Source of the DNA: CAXBID01 sp963815305
GTDB taxonomy: Bacteria > Bacteroidota > Bacteroidia > Flavobacteriales > Flavobacteriaceae
Length of the DNA: 64,000 bases
Direction: 5' to 3'
NCBI GenBank assembly: GCA_963815305.1
Contig: CAWFFW010000001.1
Location: 2,170,001 to 2,234,000, forward strand
Shown here: positions 54,005 to 61,733 of the stretch, one piece after another
How the letters are laid out: every line of letters begins with the position of its first letter
Numbering within the stretch: the stretch's first letter is position 1
The notes under the pieces: generated by a model
The model's input: only the letters and a program-made list of their open reading frames with translations
The model's database searches: none
What the model was told of the DNA's origin: nothing
Program-made: the position numbers and the translations under genes

Positions 54005-54679
54005 TTATTCAACAGGAAAATCAAAATAAGTACTAGGAAAAGGCTCGCCTCTTAATGTAAAATGCCACCATTCTTTAGGGTATTTTCTAAAGCCATATTT
54101 AGACATAATAGCTTGTAGCAATTGCCTATTGGCTTTTTGTTCTTTATTAATTCCATCGAAATCTACCCAAGATTCCTGACCAAAAAAATCATAAGGACTT
54201 CCCATATCTAAAGGCACACCTGTATTCCCATTAATAATAGTTAAATCAACCGTACTACCTCTACTATGTCCAGATTTTGATGCAATATAACCTTGACTAA
54301 ATAAATTCTTTTTTTTAACCTTTGGATAGAATTCGTGTTTATTAATGGTATCATTTAAATTTCTTGCCCATAATACAAAATGATTTACAGCTGTTTGTGG
54401 TCTGTATCCATCATAAATTTTTAAACATAGGTTTTGTTGTTGAAGTGCTTTGTGCACCTCTTTTAAAGCATTTGCAGTTTCAATAGTCAATATCAATTTA
54501 TTAGAATAATAACCTTCAATAGGCTTTCCTACAAAATTATGAGATTCAAAATATCGTAATTCAACATCTAAATCTGGGATAACATCATAAACATAAACAA
54601 ATCCTTCAGGTAACTGAGAAAAAGTATTTAAATAACATAAGCCTAATAAAACAGTAATTATATATTTCTTTATATTCAT
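54005..54679 (-). CDS. D-alanyl-D-alanine dipeptidase, VanX-like (M15D)
   Basis: 224 residues with signal peptide MNIKKYIITVLLGLCYLNTF. Zinc motifs SGHSRGSTVDL (SxHxxGxxxD) and EWWHFTL (Glu catalytic base, His ligand); the substrate region is KIYDGYRPQTAVNHF. Cleaves D-Ala-D-Ala in the periplasm. Outside a vanA-type cluster, and with no vanH or ligase nearby, a peptidoglycan-recycling role is more likely than glycopeptide resistance. Divergent from the AlkB-like gene with only 29 nt between starts. Confidence 0.9.
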   Translation of the reverse strand: MNIKKYIITVLLGLCYLNTFSQLPEGFVYVYDVIPDLDVELRYFESHNFVGKPIEGYYSNKLILTIETANALKEVHKALQQQNLCLKIYDGYRPQTAVNHFVLWARNLNDTINKHEFYPKVKKKNLFSQGYIASKSGHSRGSTVDLTIINGNTGVPLDMGSPYDFFGQESWVDFDGINKEQKANRQLLQAIMSKYGFRKYPKEWWHFTLRGEPFPSTYFDFPVE

Positions 54680-54708
54680 AATAATGCTAATTTAGAAAAT
54701 AAAAGAAC

Positions 54709-55302
54709 ATGCTATTTGAAAGTGCTATAAATTTAAAGATGAAAGATGCCGATGTCATGTATTATCCAAATTTTTTCGATAAAAATGAAGCAGATAATTA
54801 CTTTAATAATTTACTAAATACTATTAAGTGGAAACAAGATACCATAACCGTTTTTGGTAAAAACCATTTACAACCGCGTTTAACTGCCTTTTATGCAAAT
54901 AATAGTAATATTTACAAGTATAGTAATATTGTAATGGAACCCGAACAATTTAATGGAGATTTACTGAAAATTAAAAACACTATTGAGGCTAAATTAAAAA
55001 TCAATTTTACTAGCTGTTTAGCCAATTTATACCGTAGTGGTAAAGATAGTAACGGTTGGCATGCTGATAATGAAAAAGAATTAGGAGAAAACCCTATCAT
55101 AGCCTCTGTAACTTTTGGTACAGAGCGAATATTTTATTTCAAACACAGGTTTGATAAAGAAGAAAAAATGAAGCTGATTTTGCAACATGGTAGCCTTTTA
55201 TTAATGAAAGGAAAAACACAAACAAATTGGTTACATCAAATACCAAAAACTCAAAAAGACATAGGAAAACGGATTAATTTAACATTTAGAATTATTGCAT
55301 AA
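54709..55302 (+). CDS. AlkB-like 2-oxoglutarate and Fe(II)-dependent dioxygenase
   Basis: 197 residues, ALKBH2/3-like. Fe(II) site HxD in NGWHADNEKELGE and a later His in NWLHQIPKT; the 2-oxoglutarate Arg lies in GKRINLTFRII. Substrate-loop QPRLTAFYAN resembles the family PR-LTAWYG motif. Repairs N-alkylated bases by oxidative demethylation. Single gene followed by a terminator. Confidence 0.92.
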   Translation: MLFESAINLKMKDADVMYYPNFFDKNEADNYFNNLLNTIKWKQDTITVFGKNHLQPRLTAFYANNSNIYKYSNIVMEPEQFNGDLLKIKNTIEAKLKINFTSCLANLYRSGKDSNGWHADNEKELGENPIIASVTFGTERIFYFKHRFDKEEKMKLILQHGSLLLMKGKTQTNWLHQIPKTQKDIGKRINLTFRIIA

Positions 55303-55304
55303 AA

Positions 55305-55334
55305 AAACCGAGTTCCCTCAAACTCGGTTTCTTT
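55305..55334 (+). terminator. Terminator of the AlkB-like gene
   Basis: 10-bp stem AAACCGAGTT / AACTCGGTTT with a 6-nt loop, then a T-rich tail. Confidence 0.88.
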
Positions 55335-55836
55335 TCAATTTGCTTTTTTATTATGATGCTAGATTTGGGGTCTCCAGATCAACAACATAATGCAAATATT
55401 AATTAATTAATCCATTGAACTAAAAAGTGTGTTATTTAGTACACTCCAAATATATAATTATTAAATCACAACCAACGACTAAATACATTATAAATCGATG
55501 AAATGCATTTAATTTTAACATTTAACGATTAAAAACAAAAAATTATCGATGAAATACACGTTTATGAATCACAAAAAATAAAAAAAGCACCCCAAAAAGG
55601 ATGCTTTTTTACTAACTAACCAACCAAAATATGAGTTACAATTCTTAAGTTTAAAGTAACCACTCAATAAACTTTTTTTATCAAAATGTAACAATAATAA
55701 ATAAGCAATCTTCGTGCCAAACTAAAAAAGGACTCTTTTTTGGGTTTTATTTAACATCATATAAATTAGTGCTATCCTTTTAGTATTTAAAATATAAATG
55801 TGAGATATTTGTGTGATTAAAAAAGTATTATAATTA
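55335..55836. other. Gene-free stretch between the AlkB-like and DUF4369 genes
   Basis: No coding frame is supported. It holds a near-direct repeat (ATCGATGAAATGCA at 55494 and ATCGATGAAATACA at 55545) and a hairpin with T-run at 55581-55610. Confidence 0.55.
55581..55610 (+). terminator. Hairpin with T-run in gene-free DNA
   Basis: 9-bp stem AAAAAAGCA / TGCTTTTTT with a 12-nt loop. No annotated gene ends just before it on the plus strand. Confidence 0.6.
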
Positions 55837-56532
55837 ATGAAAAACTTACTACTACTATCTTTTTTGCTAATATTATCGTGTGCCGAAGAAACACACGATT
55901 TAACCGTAAAAGGACATATTAAGAATCTAAAAAAAGGAACCATTTATTTAAAAAAAGTTCATGATTCAATTCTTGTAAATGTCGATTCATTATCCATCAA
56001 CGGGAATTCTGATTTTGAATTACATAGTGATTTAGATTCGCCAGAAATATTCTTCTTATACTTAGATAAAAATAGTTCTGAAAAAGACAGAATTGCTTTT
56101 TTTGCCGATAAAGGTGTCACTGAAATTAATACCTCATTAAAAAATTTCGCTTTTGATGCTAAGATAAATGGTTCAAAGCAACAAAAAACTTTAGAAGAAT
56201 ATCAATCTATTATTTCAAGACTTAATAATGAAAATTTAGATTTGATAAAAGAAGACTTTGAAGCACAAAAAATGGGTGACACTGCGAAAATTAAAAGCAT
56301 TCAAAAAAAATATGATCATCTTTTAAAAAGAAAGTATTTATTCTCAGTTAATTTTGCAATAAATAACAAAGATAGTGAAGTTGCACCTTATATTGCTTTA
56401 AATGAGATATATAACGCTAATATAAACTTACTGGATACCATTAATAATTCTTTAACTCCTAATGTTAAAGCATCCAAATATGGCAAAGAATTACAACGTT
56501 TTATTGAGAATATAAAAACAACAGAAAGATAA
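55837..56532 (+). CDS. DUF4369 domain-containing lipoprotein
   Basis: 231 residues. Lipoprotein signal MKNLLLLSFLLILSC then AEET. The N-terminal DUF4369 domain (TVKGHIKNLKKGTIYLKKVH) is usually followed by a thioredoxin domain, but here the protein is short and no CxxC is present, so only the DUF4369 and a helical region remain. Role unknown; periplasmic or outer membrane. Confidence 0.85.
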   Translation: MKNLLLLSFLLILSCAEETHDLTVKGHIKNLKKGTIYLKKVHDSILVNVDSLSINGNSDFELHSDLDSPEIFFLYLDKNSSEKDRIAFFADKGVTEINTSLKNFAFDAKINGSKQQKTLEEYQSIISRLNNENLDLIKEDFEAQKMGDTAKIKSIQKKYDHLLKRKYLFSVNFAINNKDSEVAPYIALNEIYNANINLLDTINNSLTPNVKASKYGKELQRFIENIKTTER

Positions 56533-56553
56533 TAATTCTTAAATTACTCTTAA

Positions 56554-56592
56554 AAAAAAAGAAACTTTTCAATTAGAAAAGTTTCTTTTTTT
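56554..56592. terminator. Bidirectional terminator between the DUF4369 gene and tRNA-Thr
   Basis: 10-bp stem GAAACTTTTC / GAAAAGTTTC with a 5-nt loop flanked by A- and T-runs. It can stop both the DUF4369 message and the tRNA. Confidence 0.9.
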
Positions 56593-56595
56593 TAG

Positions 56596-56669
56596 AGCCG
56601 ATAGAGGGACTCGAACCCACGACCTGCTGATTACAAATCAGCTGCTCTAGCCAGCTGAGCTACATCGGC
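56596..56669 (-). tRNA. tRNA-Thr (anticodon TGT)
   Basis: 74 nt on the minus strand. Acceptor stem GCCGATG pairs with TATCGGC (G7-T66 wobble) with discriminator T. D-arm AGCTCAGCTGGCTAGAGC, anticodon stem GCTGA / TCAGC with loop TTTGTAA (TGT reading ACA), T-loop GGTTCGAGTCC. The 3' CCA is not encoded. Confidence 0.97.
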
Positions 56670-56682
56670 GTTTTAATGAATG

Positions 56683-56713
56683 CAAATATAATCTCAAAAA
56701 TGATATGTGCAAA
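56683..56713 (-). promoter_or_regulatory. Canonical promoter of tRNA-Thr
   Basis: On the minus strand: TTTG (56710-56713), exactly 19 nt, TATATTTG (56683-56690), ending 13 nt before the tRNA 5' end. Confidence 0.85.
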
Positions 56714-56729
56714 TACTCAATTAAAAAAT

Positions 56730-56999
56730 TTATCCTAGTTTGTTAATTTTTTCAATTAAAGCTCTTCCTTTAGTTTCTAATTCCTGATTTATTGCTTTAA
56801 AATGTGCTTTTGGATTATCTACATTTTTTGCATTAACTTTAGCAATTAATTCATCAAAAGTTGCGATAGCCTCATCAATTATCGCTTCACTTTTTTTAGT
56901 GTCTTTATCAGTATTTGAATATTCCCAGATATAAACTGCTTCTATAATATCGCCTAAAACATAATTGATATCTTTTTTTAGGTCTCTAACATTTGCCAT
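56730..56999 (-). CDS. Small conserved helical protein, function unknown
   Basis: 89 residues (MANVRDLKKDINYVLGDIIE, then IIDEAIATFDELIAKVNAK), all-helical and charged, with no signal peptide or known catalytic motif. Its order next to tRNA-Thr and the manA-queD-idi group is common in related genomes to my knowledge. Cytosolic. I cannot assign a function. Confidence 0.7.
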   Translation of the reverse strand: MANVRDLKKDINYVLGDIIEAVYIWEYSNTDKDTKKSEAIIDEAIATFDELIAKVNAKNVDNPKAHFKAINQELETKGRALIEKINKLG

Positions 57000-57024
57000 T
57001 TTGTGTGTATTAAAAATTAATGGA

Positions 57025-57032
57025 CAAAATTA
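57025..57032 (-). promoter_or_regulatory. -7 box of the small helical protein gene
   Basis: TAATTTTG on the minus strand, overlapping the stop codon of manA, 25 nt before the ATG. Confidence 0.45.
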
Positions 57033-57992
57033 CACATAAACTTCCAATAGCGAAGCATTTTTTGAAGTAATCTCATAATCCTTGATAGCAGCTGGAAGTA
57101 ATATGGTTTCTCCTTTTTTAATAAGCTCAGTATAGCCCTCACTAGTTATTTCTGCTTCACCATCCACACACATATAAATAAAAAAAGATTCTTTATTATT
57201 TACCTTTTTTAGTGTTTTAGTAACGTTTAAATAGCTCGTTTTAAAATAAGGGCAACTTACCATTTGATTGGATACGTTTTCTGTTTTAGAATATTTTACC
57301 CTAAAATTATCTGGCATATCAAAATTGAAGGCATCAATGGCCAAATCATTATGTAAATCTCTTTCATTTCCATCATTATCTACTCTATCCCAATCGTAAA
57401 CGCGATAAGTAATATCACTAGTTTGCTGTATTTCTGCAACCATAACACCAGCTCCAATAGCATGAATTCGTCCAACTTCAATAAAATAGGTATCTCCTTT
57501 TTTTACCTTATCGAAATTTAAAATCTTTGGAAGTGTTTTATTTTTCAAATGACTTAAATATTTTTCAGGTGTCATATCCTGATTAAATCCAACAATTAAA
57601 TTGGAATCCTCATCGGCCTGCAACGTGTACCACATTTCAGTTTTACCAAATGAATTATGACGTTTTGCAGCTAGTTCATCATTAGGATGTAATTGAATAG
57701 ATAAATCTTCTTTGGCATCAATAAATTTTATTAGAAGTGGAAACTTGTTTCCAAAAATGTGGTAATTTTTTTCTCCTAATAGGTCACTTTTGTAAGTTTC
57801 TAATAAATCTTTTAAAGATTTGCCTTTTAAGTTCCCATTTGAAACTATAGAGGTATCACCTTCAACATCGCTAATTTCCCAACTTTCACCAATATTTGGT
57901 AAATTGCTATCTTTGTTTAATAAGTTTTTTAATTTCTGTCCACCCCATATTTTGTCTTTTAAAATAGGCGTAAATTTTAACGGATATAGCAT
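57030..57992 (-). CDS. manA: Mannose-6-phosphate isomerase, class I
   Basis: 320 residues, the short class I cupin form. Metal ligands: SIQLHPNDELA (Gln, His), the Glu in SFGKTEMWY and the His in FIEVGRIHAIGAG. Interconverts fructose 6-phosphate and mannose 6-phosphate for GDP-mannose or mannose use. Downstream of queD with a 10-nt gap. Confidence 0.94.
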   Translation of the reverse strand: MLYPLKFTPILKDKIWGGQKLKNLLNKDSNLPNIGESWEISDVEGDTSIVSNGNLKGKSLKDLLETYKSDLLGEKNYHIFGNKFPLLIKFIDAKEDLSIQLHPNDELAAKRHNSFGKTEMWYTLQADEDSNLIVGFNQDMTPEKYLSHLKNKTLPKILNFDKVKKGDTYFIEVGRIHAIGAGVMVAEIQQTSDITYRVYDWDRVDNDGNERDLHNDLAIDAFNFDMPDNFRVKYSKTENVSNQMVSCPYFKTSYLNVTKTLKKVNNKESFFIYMCVDGEAEITSEGYTELIKKGETILLPAAIKDYEITSKNASLLEVYV

Positions 57993-58002
57993 ATATTATG
58001 TA

Positions 58003-58413
58003 TTAATTGCCTGAGTAGGTTACAAAATTCCTAGGTGTTTCGTAAAGTGTGATTTCTAAATCTAATACTGTATCAAGTTTTAGTTTCATTTTATTATAAA
58101 TGATAACCGCAATATTTTCAGCAGTAGGGTTTAAATCTTTAAAATCAGGCACTTCAATATTCAAATTTTTATGGTCAAAAGCATCTTCAACTTCACTTTT
58201 TATTATATCTTTTAAAACCTTCATATCGATAACATAGCCAGTTTCTTTATCTATATCACCTGTTACACTAACAATGAGTTCATAATTATGACCATGAAAA
58301 TTCGGGTTATTACATTTACCAAAAATGGCATCATTTTTTTCGAACGTCCAATCTTTTCGATATAATCTATGAGCGGCATTAAAATGTGCTTTTCTACTAA
58401 CAGTTACTTTCAT
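58003..58413 (-). CDS. queD: 6-carboxytetrahydropterin synthase (QueD-like)
   Basis: 136 residues of the PTPS fold. Zinc His residues HFNAAHRL and HGHNYELIV; catalytic Cys in FGKCNNPNFHGHN and the DHKNLN and PTAENIAV motifs. Makes 6-carboxytetrahydropterin for queuosine, though PTPS paralogues for biopterin look similar. Its ATG overlaps the idi stop (ATGA). Confidence 0.88.
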   Translation of the reverse strand: MKVTVSRKAHFNAAHRLYRKDWTFEKNDAIFGKCNNPNFHGHNYELIVSVTGDIDKETGYVIDMKVLKDIIKSEVEDAFDHKNLNIEVPDFKDLNPTAENIAVIIYNKMKLKLDTVLDLEITLYETPRNFVTYSGN

Positions 58414-58934
58414 GAATTTATATTTATATGTTCGTAAAATTTATCGAAAATAACTTTAAACCACTCCGTGTATAATTGAGGCTGAAGTGATATATCTCTA
58501 TTTACGTCTTCTAAGGGCATCCATTTCCAATTGGCTGCTTCATTTAAGTTAATCTTTGGTTCATAATTATAGCTTCCTAATAATACGTGATCGTATTCGT
58601 GCTCGGTTAAACCATTATCAAATGGTGCTTTATATATAAATGAAATAGATTCTTTCAAATCTACTACAAAGCCCATTTCTTCTTGCAGACGTCTTTTGCC
58701 TGCCTCAATGTTGGTTTCACCATCACGTTGATGACTGCAACACGTATTTGTCCAAAGTCCGGGAGAGTGATATTTATCTAATGCCCGCTGTTGTAGCATT
58801 AATTCATTGTTATCATTAAATATAAATACAGAAAATGCACGATGCAATACGGCCTTTTCATGAGCTTCTAGCTTAGGCATTAAGCCAATTTGCTCATCAT
58901 TTTCGTTAACAAGTATTACTTTTTCTTCTTCCAT
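58410..58934 (-). CDS. idi: Isopentenyl-diphosphate delta-isomerase, type 1
   Basis: 174 residues with Nudix-like fold. NTCCSHQRDGE holds the catalytic Cys and metal His; RRLQEEMGFVVDL is the Nudix-like helix with catalytic Glu; YDHVLLGSY follows. Converts isopentenyl diphosphate to dimethylallyl diphosphate for isoprenoids such as menaquinone and carotenoids. First gene of the idi-queD-manA operon. Confidence 0.94.
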   Translation of the reverse strand: MEEEKVILVNENDEQIGLMPKLEAHEKAVLHRAFSVFIFNDNNELMLQQRALDKYHSPGLWTNTCCSHQRDGETNIEAGKRRLQEEMGFVVDLKESISFIYKAPFDNGLTEHEYDHVLLGSYNYEPKINLNEAANWKWMPLEDVNRDISLQPQLYTEWFKVIFDKFYEHININS

Positions 58935-58941
58935 AGCAAGA

Positions 58942-58949
58942 CAAAAATA
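58942..58949 (-). promoter_or_regulatory. -7 box of idi
   Basis: TATTTTTG on the minus strand, only 7 nt before the ATG, which implies a near-leaderless mRNA. No clear -33 at 19 nt. Confidence 0.4.
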
Positions 58950-59032
58950 CCAAGTATATTTTAAAAAATAGCATTCTCATCCAAAATTTAAAAAGTGATA
59001 AAAACTTCTATTTTTATTGAAGTTATAAATAT

Positions 59033-59040
59033 TATCTTTG
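59033..59040 (+). promoter_or_regulatory. -7 box of prfC
   Basis: TATCTTTG, a perfect TAnnTTTG, 23 nt before the ATG at 59064; it lies inside the longer open frame, so it supports the shorter start. Confidence 0.6.
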
Positions 59041-59063
59041 CAAACCATTTGTATAAAATATTT

Positions 59064-60653
59064 ATGAGTTTTTTAAAAGAAATACAACGCCGACGCACCT
59101 TTGGAATTATTTCTCATCCTGATGCTGGTAAAACCACTTTAACAGAAAAATTACTACTCTTTGGAGGTGCAATACAAGAAGCTGGTGCTGTAAAAAGTAA
59201 CAAAATTAAAAAAGGTGCTACGAGCGATTTCATGGAAATTGAGCGTCAGCGTGGGATTTCGGTAGCCACTTCTGTTTTAGCTTTTGAATATGACGGTATC
59301 AAGATTAATATTTTAGATACACCTGGACATAAGGATTTTGCCGAAGATACTTTTAGAACTTTAACTGCTGTTGATAGTGTTATTGTGGTTATAGATGTTG
59401 CCAAAGGTGTTGAAGAGCAAACCGAAAAGTTGGTTGAAGTTTGCCGTATGCGGAATATACCCATGATTGTTTTTATAAACAAAATGGATAGGGAAGGAAA
59501 AGATGCTTTTGACTTATTAGATGAAATTGAACAAAAGTTAGGTTTAAAAGTGGTTCCGCTCAGTTTTCCTATTGGAATGGGTTACGATTTTAAAGGAATT
59601 TACAATATATGGGAAAAAAACTTAAATCTTTTTAGTGGTGATAGTAGAAAGGATATTGAAGAAACTATTGAAATATCAGATTTATCATCACCTGAATTGG
59701 ATAAGTTAGTTGGAGAAAAAGCTGCAAATACGTTGAGGGAAGAGATTGAGCTTGTTGATGGAATTTATCCGAATTTTGAAAAAGAAGCTTATTTAAATGG
59801 TGACTTACAACCTGTGTTTTTTGGATCAGCATTAAATAATTTTGGAGTTAGAGAATTATTAGATTGCTTTGTAGAAATAGCTCCAAAACCAAGGCCTAAA
59901 CAAAGCGAAGAACGTCTCGTAAAACCTGATGAAAATAAATTTACAGGATTTGTATTTAAAATACATGCCAATATGGATCCTAATCACAGAGATCGTTTAG
60001 CATTTGTTAAAATTGTGTCTGGGAAATTCGAAAGAAATAAACCGTATTTACATGTAAGGCAAGATAAAAAATTAAAATTCTCTAGTCCTAATGCCTTTTT
60101 TGCCGAAAAAAAGGAAATCGTTGACACCTCCTACCCTGGTGATATTGTAGGCTTACACGATACTGGAAATTTTAAAATTGGAGATACCCTAACGGAAGGG
60201 GAAACAATTAATTACAAAGGTGTTCCAAGTTTTTCACCTGAACATTTTAGATATATTAATAATGCCGACCCTTTAAAATCCAAACAACTTTTTAAAGGTA
60301 TAGATCAATTGATGGATGAAGGTGTAGCACAACTATTTACATTAGAACTCAATGGTCGGAAAGTTATTGGTACTGTTGGTGCACTACAATATGAAGTTAT
60401 TCAATACAGATTGGAACATGAATATGGAGCGAAATGTACTTATGAAAATTTAAATGTATTTAAAGCGTGTTGGGTTGATCCAAAAAATGCCAGAACAGAC
60501 GAATACAAAGAATTTGTTAGAGTTAAACAACGTTTTTTAGCAAAAGACAAGCAAAATCAGTTAGTGTTTTTGGCAGATTCTTCATTCTCATTACAAATGA
60601 CACAACAGAAGTATCCAAATATAAAATTTCACTTAACTTCAGAATTTGACTAA
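59064..60653 (+). CDS. prfC: Peptide chain release factor 3
   Basis: 529 residues, usual RF3 length, from MSFLKEIQRRRTFGIISHPD. GTPase motifs: HPDAGKTTLTEKLLL, MEIERQRGISVATSVL (switch I), LDTPGHKDFAEDTFR and FINKMDREGKDAFD. The C-terminal RF3 domain ends TQQKYPNIKFHLTSEFD. Recycles RF1/RF2 from the ribosome after termination. Confidence 0.95.
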   Translation: MSFLKEIQRRRTFGIISHPDAGKTTLTEKLLLFGGAIQEAGAVKSNKIKKGATSDFMEIERQRGISVATSVLAFEYDGIKINILDTPGHKDFAEDTFRTLTAVDSVIVVIDVAKGVEEQTEKLVEVCRMRNIPMIVFINKMDREGKDAFDLLDEIEQKLGLKVVPLSFPIGMGYDFKGIYNIWEKNLNLFSGDSRKDIEETIEISDLSSPELDKLVGEKAANTLREEIELVDGIYPNFEKEAYLNGDLQPVFFGSALNNFGVRELLDCFVEIAPKPRPKQSEERLVKPDENKFTGFVFKIHANMDPNHRDRLAFVKIVSGKFERNKPYLHVRQDKKLKFSSPNAFFAEKKEIVDTSYPGDIVGLHDTGNFKIGDTLTEGETINYKGVPSFSPEHFRYINNADPLKSKQLFKGIDQLMDEGVAQLFTLELNGRKVIGTVGALQYEVIQYRLEHEYGAKCTYENLNVFKACWVDPKNARTDEYKEFVRVKQRFLAKDKQNQLVFLADSSFSLQMTQQKYPNIKFHLTSEFD

Positions 60654-60809
60654 AAAGGTTAAAATTATATTGTATTTCATCGAAATTTATTAAAAAAAAC
60701 CGTAATTCACCGTTACAATTTATATTTTAATCAAAAATTATGATCATAGCATTAGAGTTAGTTAAATTTATATAGTAATCTAATCATAACCCCAAATAAT
60801 GATTGACCT

Positions 60810-61043
60810 ATGGAAACAAATAATAATGTTTATAGTAATGACGATTTAACGGTTACTTTTGAACCCTGTTTGTGTGTACATGCTGAAAAATGTGCACAAG
60901 AATTGTCCGAAGTTTTTAGATTATCTATAATTCCTTGGATTGATTTAGACGCTACTGAAAATAAAAAAATAATAAATCAAATTAAACGTTGCCCATCTGG
61001 CGCTCTTAAATATCGTTTAAAAAATAAAAAAGAAGCTTGTTAG
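60810..61043 (+). CDS. YjdI-like divergent 4Fe-4S mono-cluster protein
   Basis: 77 residues. LTVTFEPCLCVHAEKCAQEL and later IKRCPSGALKYRL give four Cys in the pattern of the Fer4_19/YjdI family. Function unknown; proposed Fe-S protein, cytosolic. Followed by the MITE-like element. Confidence 0.88.
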   Translation: METNNNVYSNDDLTVTFEPCLCVHAEKCAQELSEVFRLSIIPWIDLDATENKKIINQIKRCPSGALKYRLKNKKEAC

Positions 61044-61050
61044 CTTATAT

Positions 61051-61214
61051 TGAACTCATCTTGACTTTTCCTATTTTCTGAAAAATGGCTAGAATCAGTT
61101 CGTATTTCATCTATTTTCTTATTCGTAGCGATGCTATGATTTTTAAAAAAACTGTTTCATCTGAACAAATTTTATCGAATTTTCGGTTAAAACTTAAAAG
61201 TTAAGATGAGTTCA
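61051..61214. mobile_element. MITE-like element with 19-bp inverted ends
   Basis: Left end TGAACTCATCTTGACTTTT (61051-61069) and right end AAAAGTTAAGATGAGTTCA (61196-61214) are inverted with one mismatch. The 164-bp element has no coding capacity, and TTATA occurs just outside each end (61045-61049, one base off, and 61215-61219), a possible target duplication. No transposase is nearby. Confidence 0.65.
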
Positions 61215-61218
61215 TTAT

Positions 61219-61258
61219 AAAAATCCCTTTCAATAATATTGAAAGGGATTTTTTATTT
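61219..61258. terminator. Bidirectional terminator at the DUF3467 gene end
   Basis: 16-bp stem AAAAATCCCTTTCAAT / ATTGAAAGGGATTTTT with a 3-nt loop and T-run; serves DUF3467 on the minus strand and could stop plus-strand transcripts. Confidence 0.9.
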
Positions 61259-61576
61259 TTAAGCCTGTCCTGTTGGACCAAAGTTTAAAGGTATAGGAGG
61301 TTGTTCATAATCTTTGATTTCTCCATGTGCTTTTTCAAATCTAGATACGTTATCACCTAAAGCTTTTAACAATCGTTTGGCATGTTGTGGTGTTAAAATA
61401 ATTCTAGATTTCACCTTGCTTTTAGGAATACCTGGCATAATATTAACAAAATCTACAACAAATTCTGATACAGAATGGTTTATAATCGCTAAGTTAGAAT
61501 AGGTTCCTTCAGCCACTTTCTCATCTAACTCTATATTTATTTGACCTTGTTTTGAATTGTCTTTTTCGTTTGCCAT
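61259..61576 (-). CDS. DUF3467 domain-containing protein
   Basis: 105 residues from MANEKDNSKQGQINIELDE; an upstream in-frame start at 61600 is less likely. Motifs EGTYSNLAIINHSVSEFVVD and KSRIILTPQHAKRLLKALGD are DUF3467 hallmarks. Unknown function. It follows rpoC in most Bacteroidota, a conserved pairing that suggests a transcription-linked role. Confidence 0.88.
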   Translation of the reverse strand: MANEKDNSKQGQINIELDEKVAEGTYSNLAIINHSVSEFVVDFVNIMPGIPKSKVKSRIILTPQHAKRLLKALGDNVSRFEKAHGEIKDYEQPPIPLNFGPTGQA

Positions 61577-61682
61577 TGCAAATTCAATTTTTATTTCCAA
61601 AAAAAATGGAAATCACGTTAATAATCGTTTTAAAAAAAAGTCCCACTATAATTTAGCAGGACTTTTTATTGTTTTTAAACAG

Positions 61683-61702
61683 ATCCCAACCTGCGTTGGG
61701 AT
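61683..61702. repeat. Palindrome downstream of rpoC
   Basis: ATCCCAAC / GTTGGGAT with loop CTGC, perfect 8-bp arms; could also act in rpoC termination. Confidence 0.6.
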
Positions 61703-61709
61703 AAATAAA

Positions 61710-61728
61710 ATTCCGTATTTACGGGAAT
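61710..61728. repeat. Dispersed palindrome, imperfect copy
   Basis: ATTCCGT / ACGGGAAT with a bulge, followed by CTCAATT. It sits 5 nt after the rpoC stop. Confidence 0.55.
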
Positions 61729-61733
61729 CTCAA

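Noticed and set aside
54005..54679. Vancomycin resistance from the VanX-like gene
   Set aside because: There is no vanH, D-Ala-D-Lac ligase or VanRS pair nearby; the product is more likely a peptidoglycan-recycling dipeptidase.
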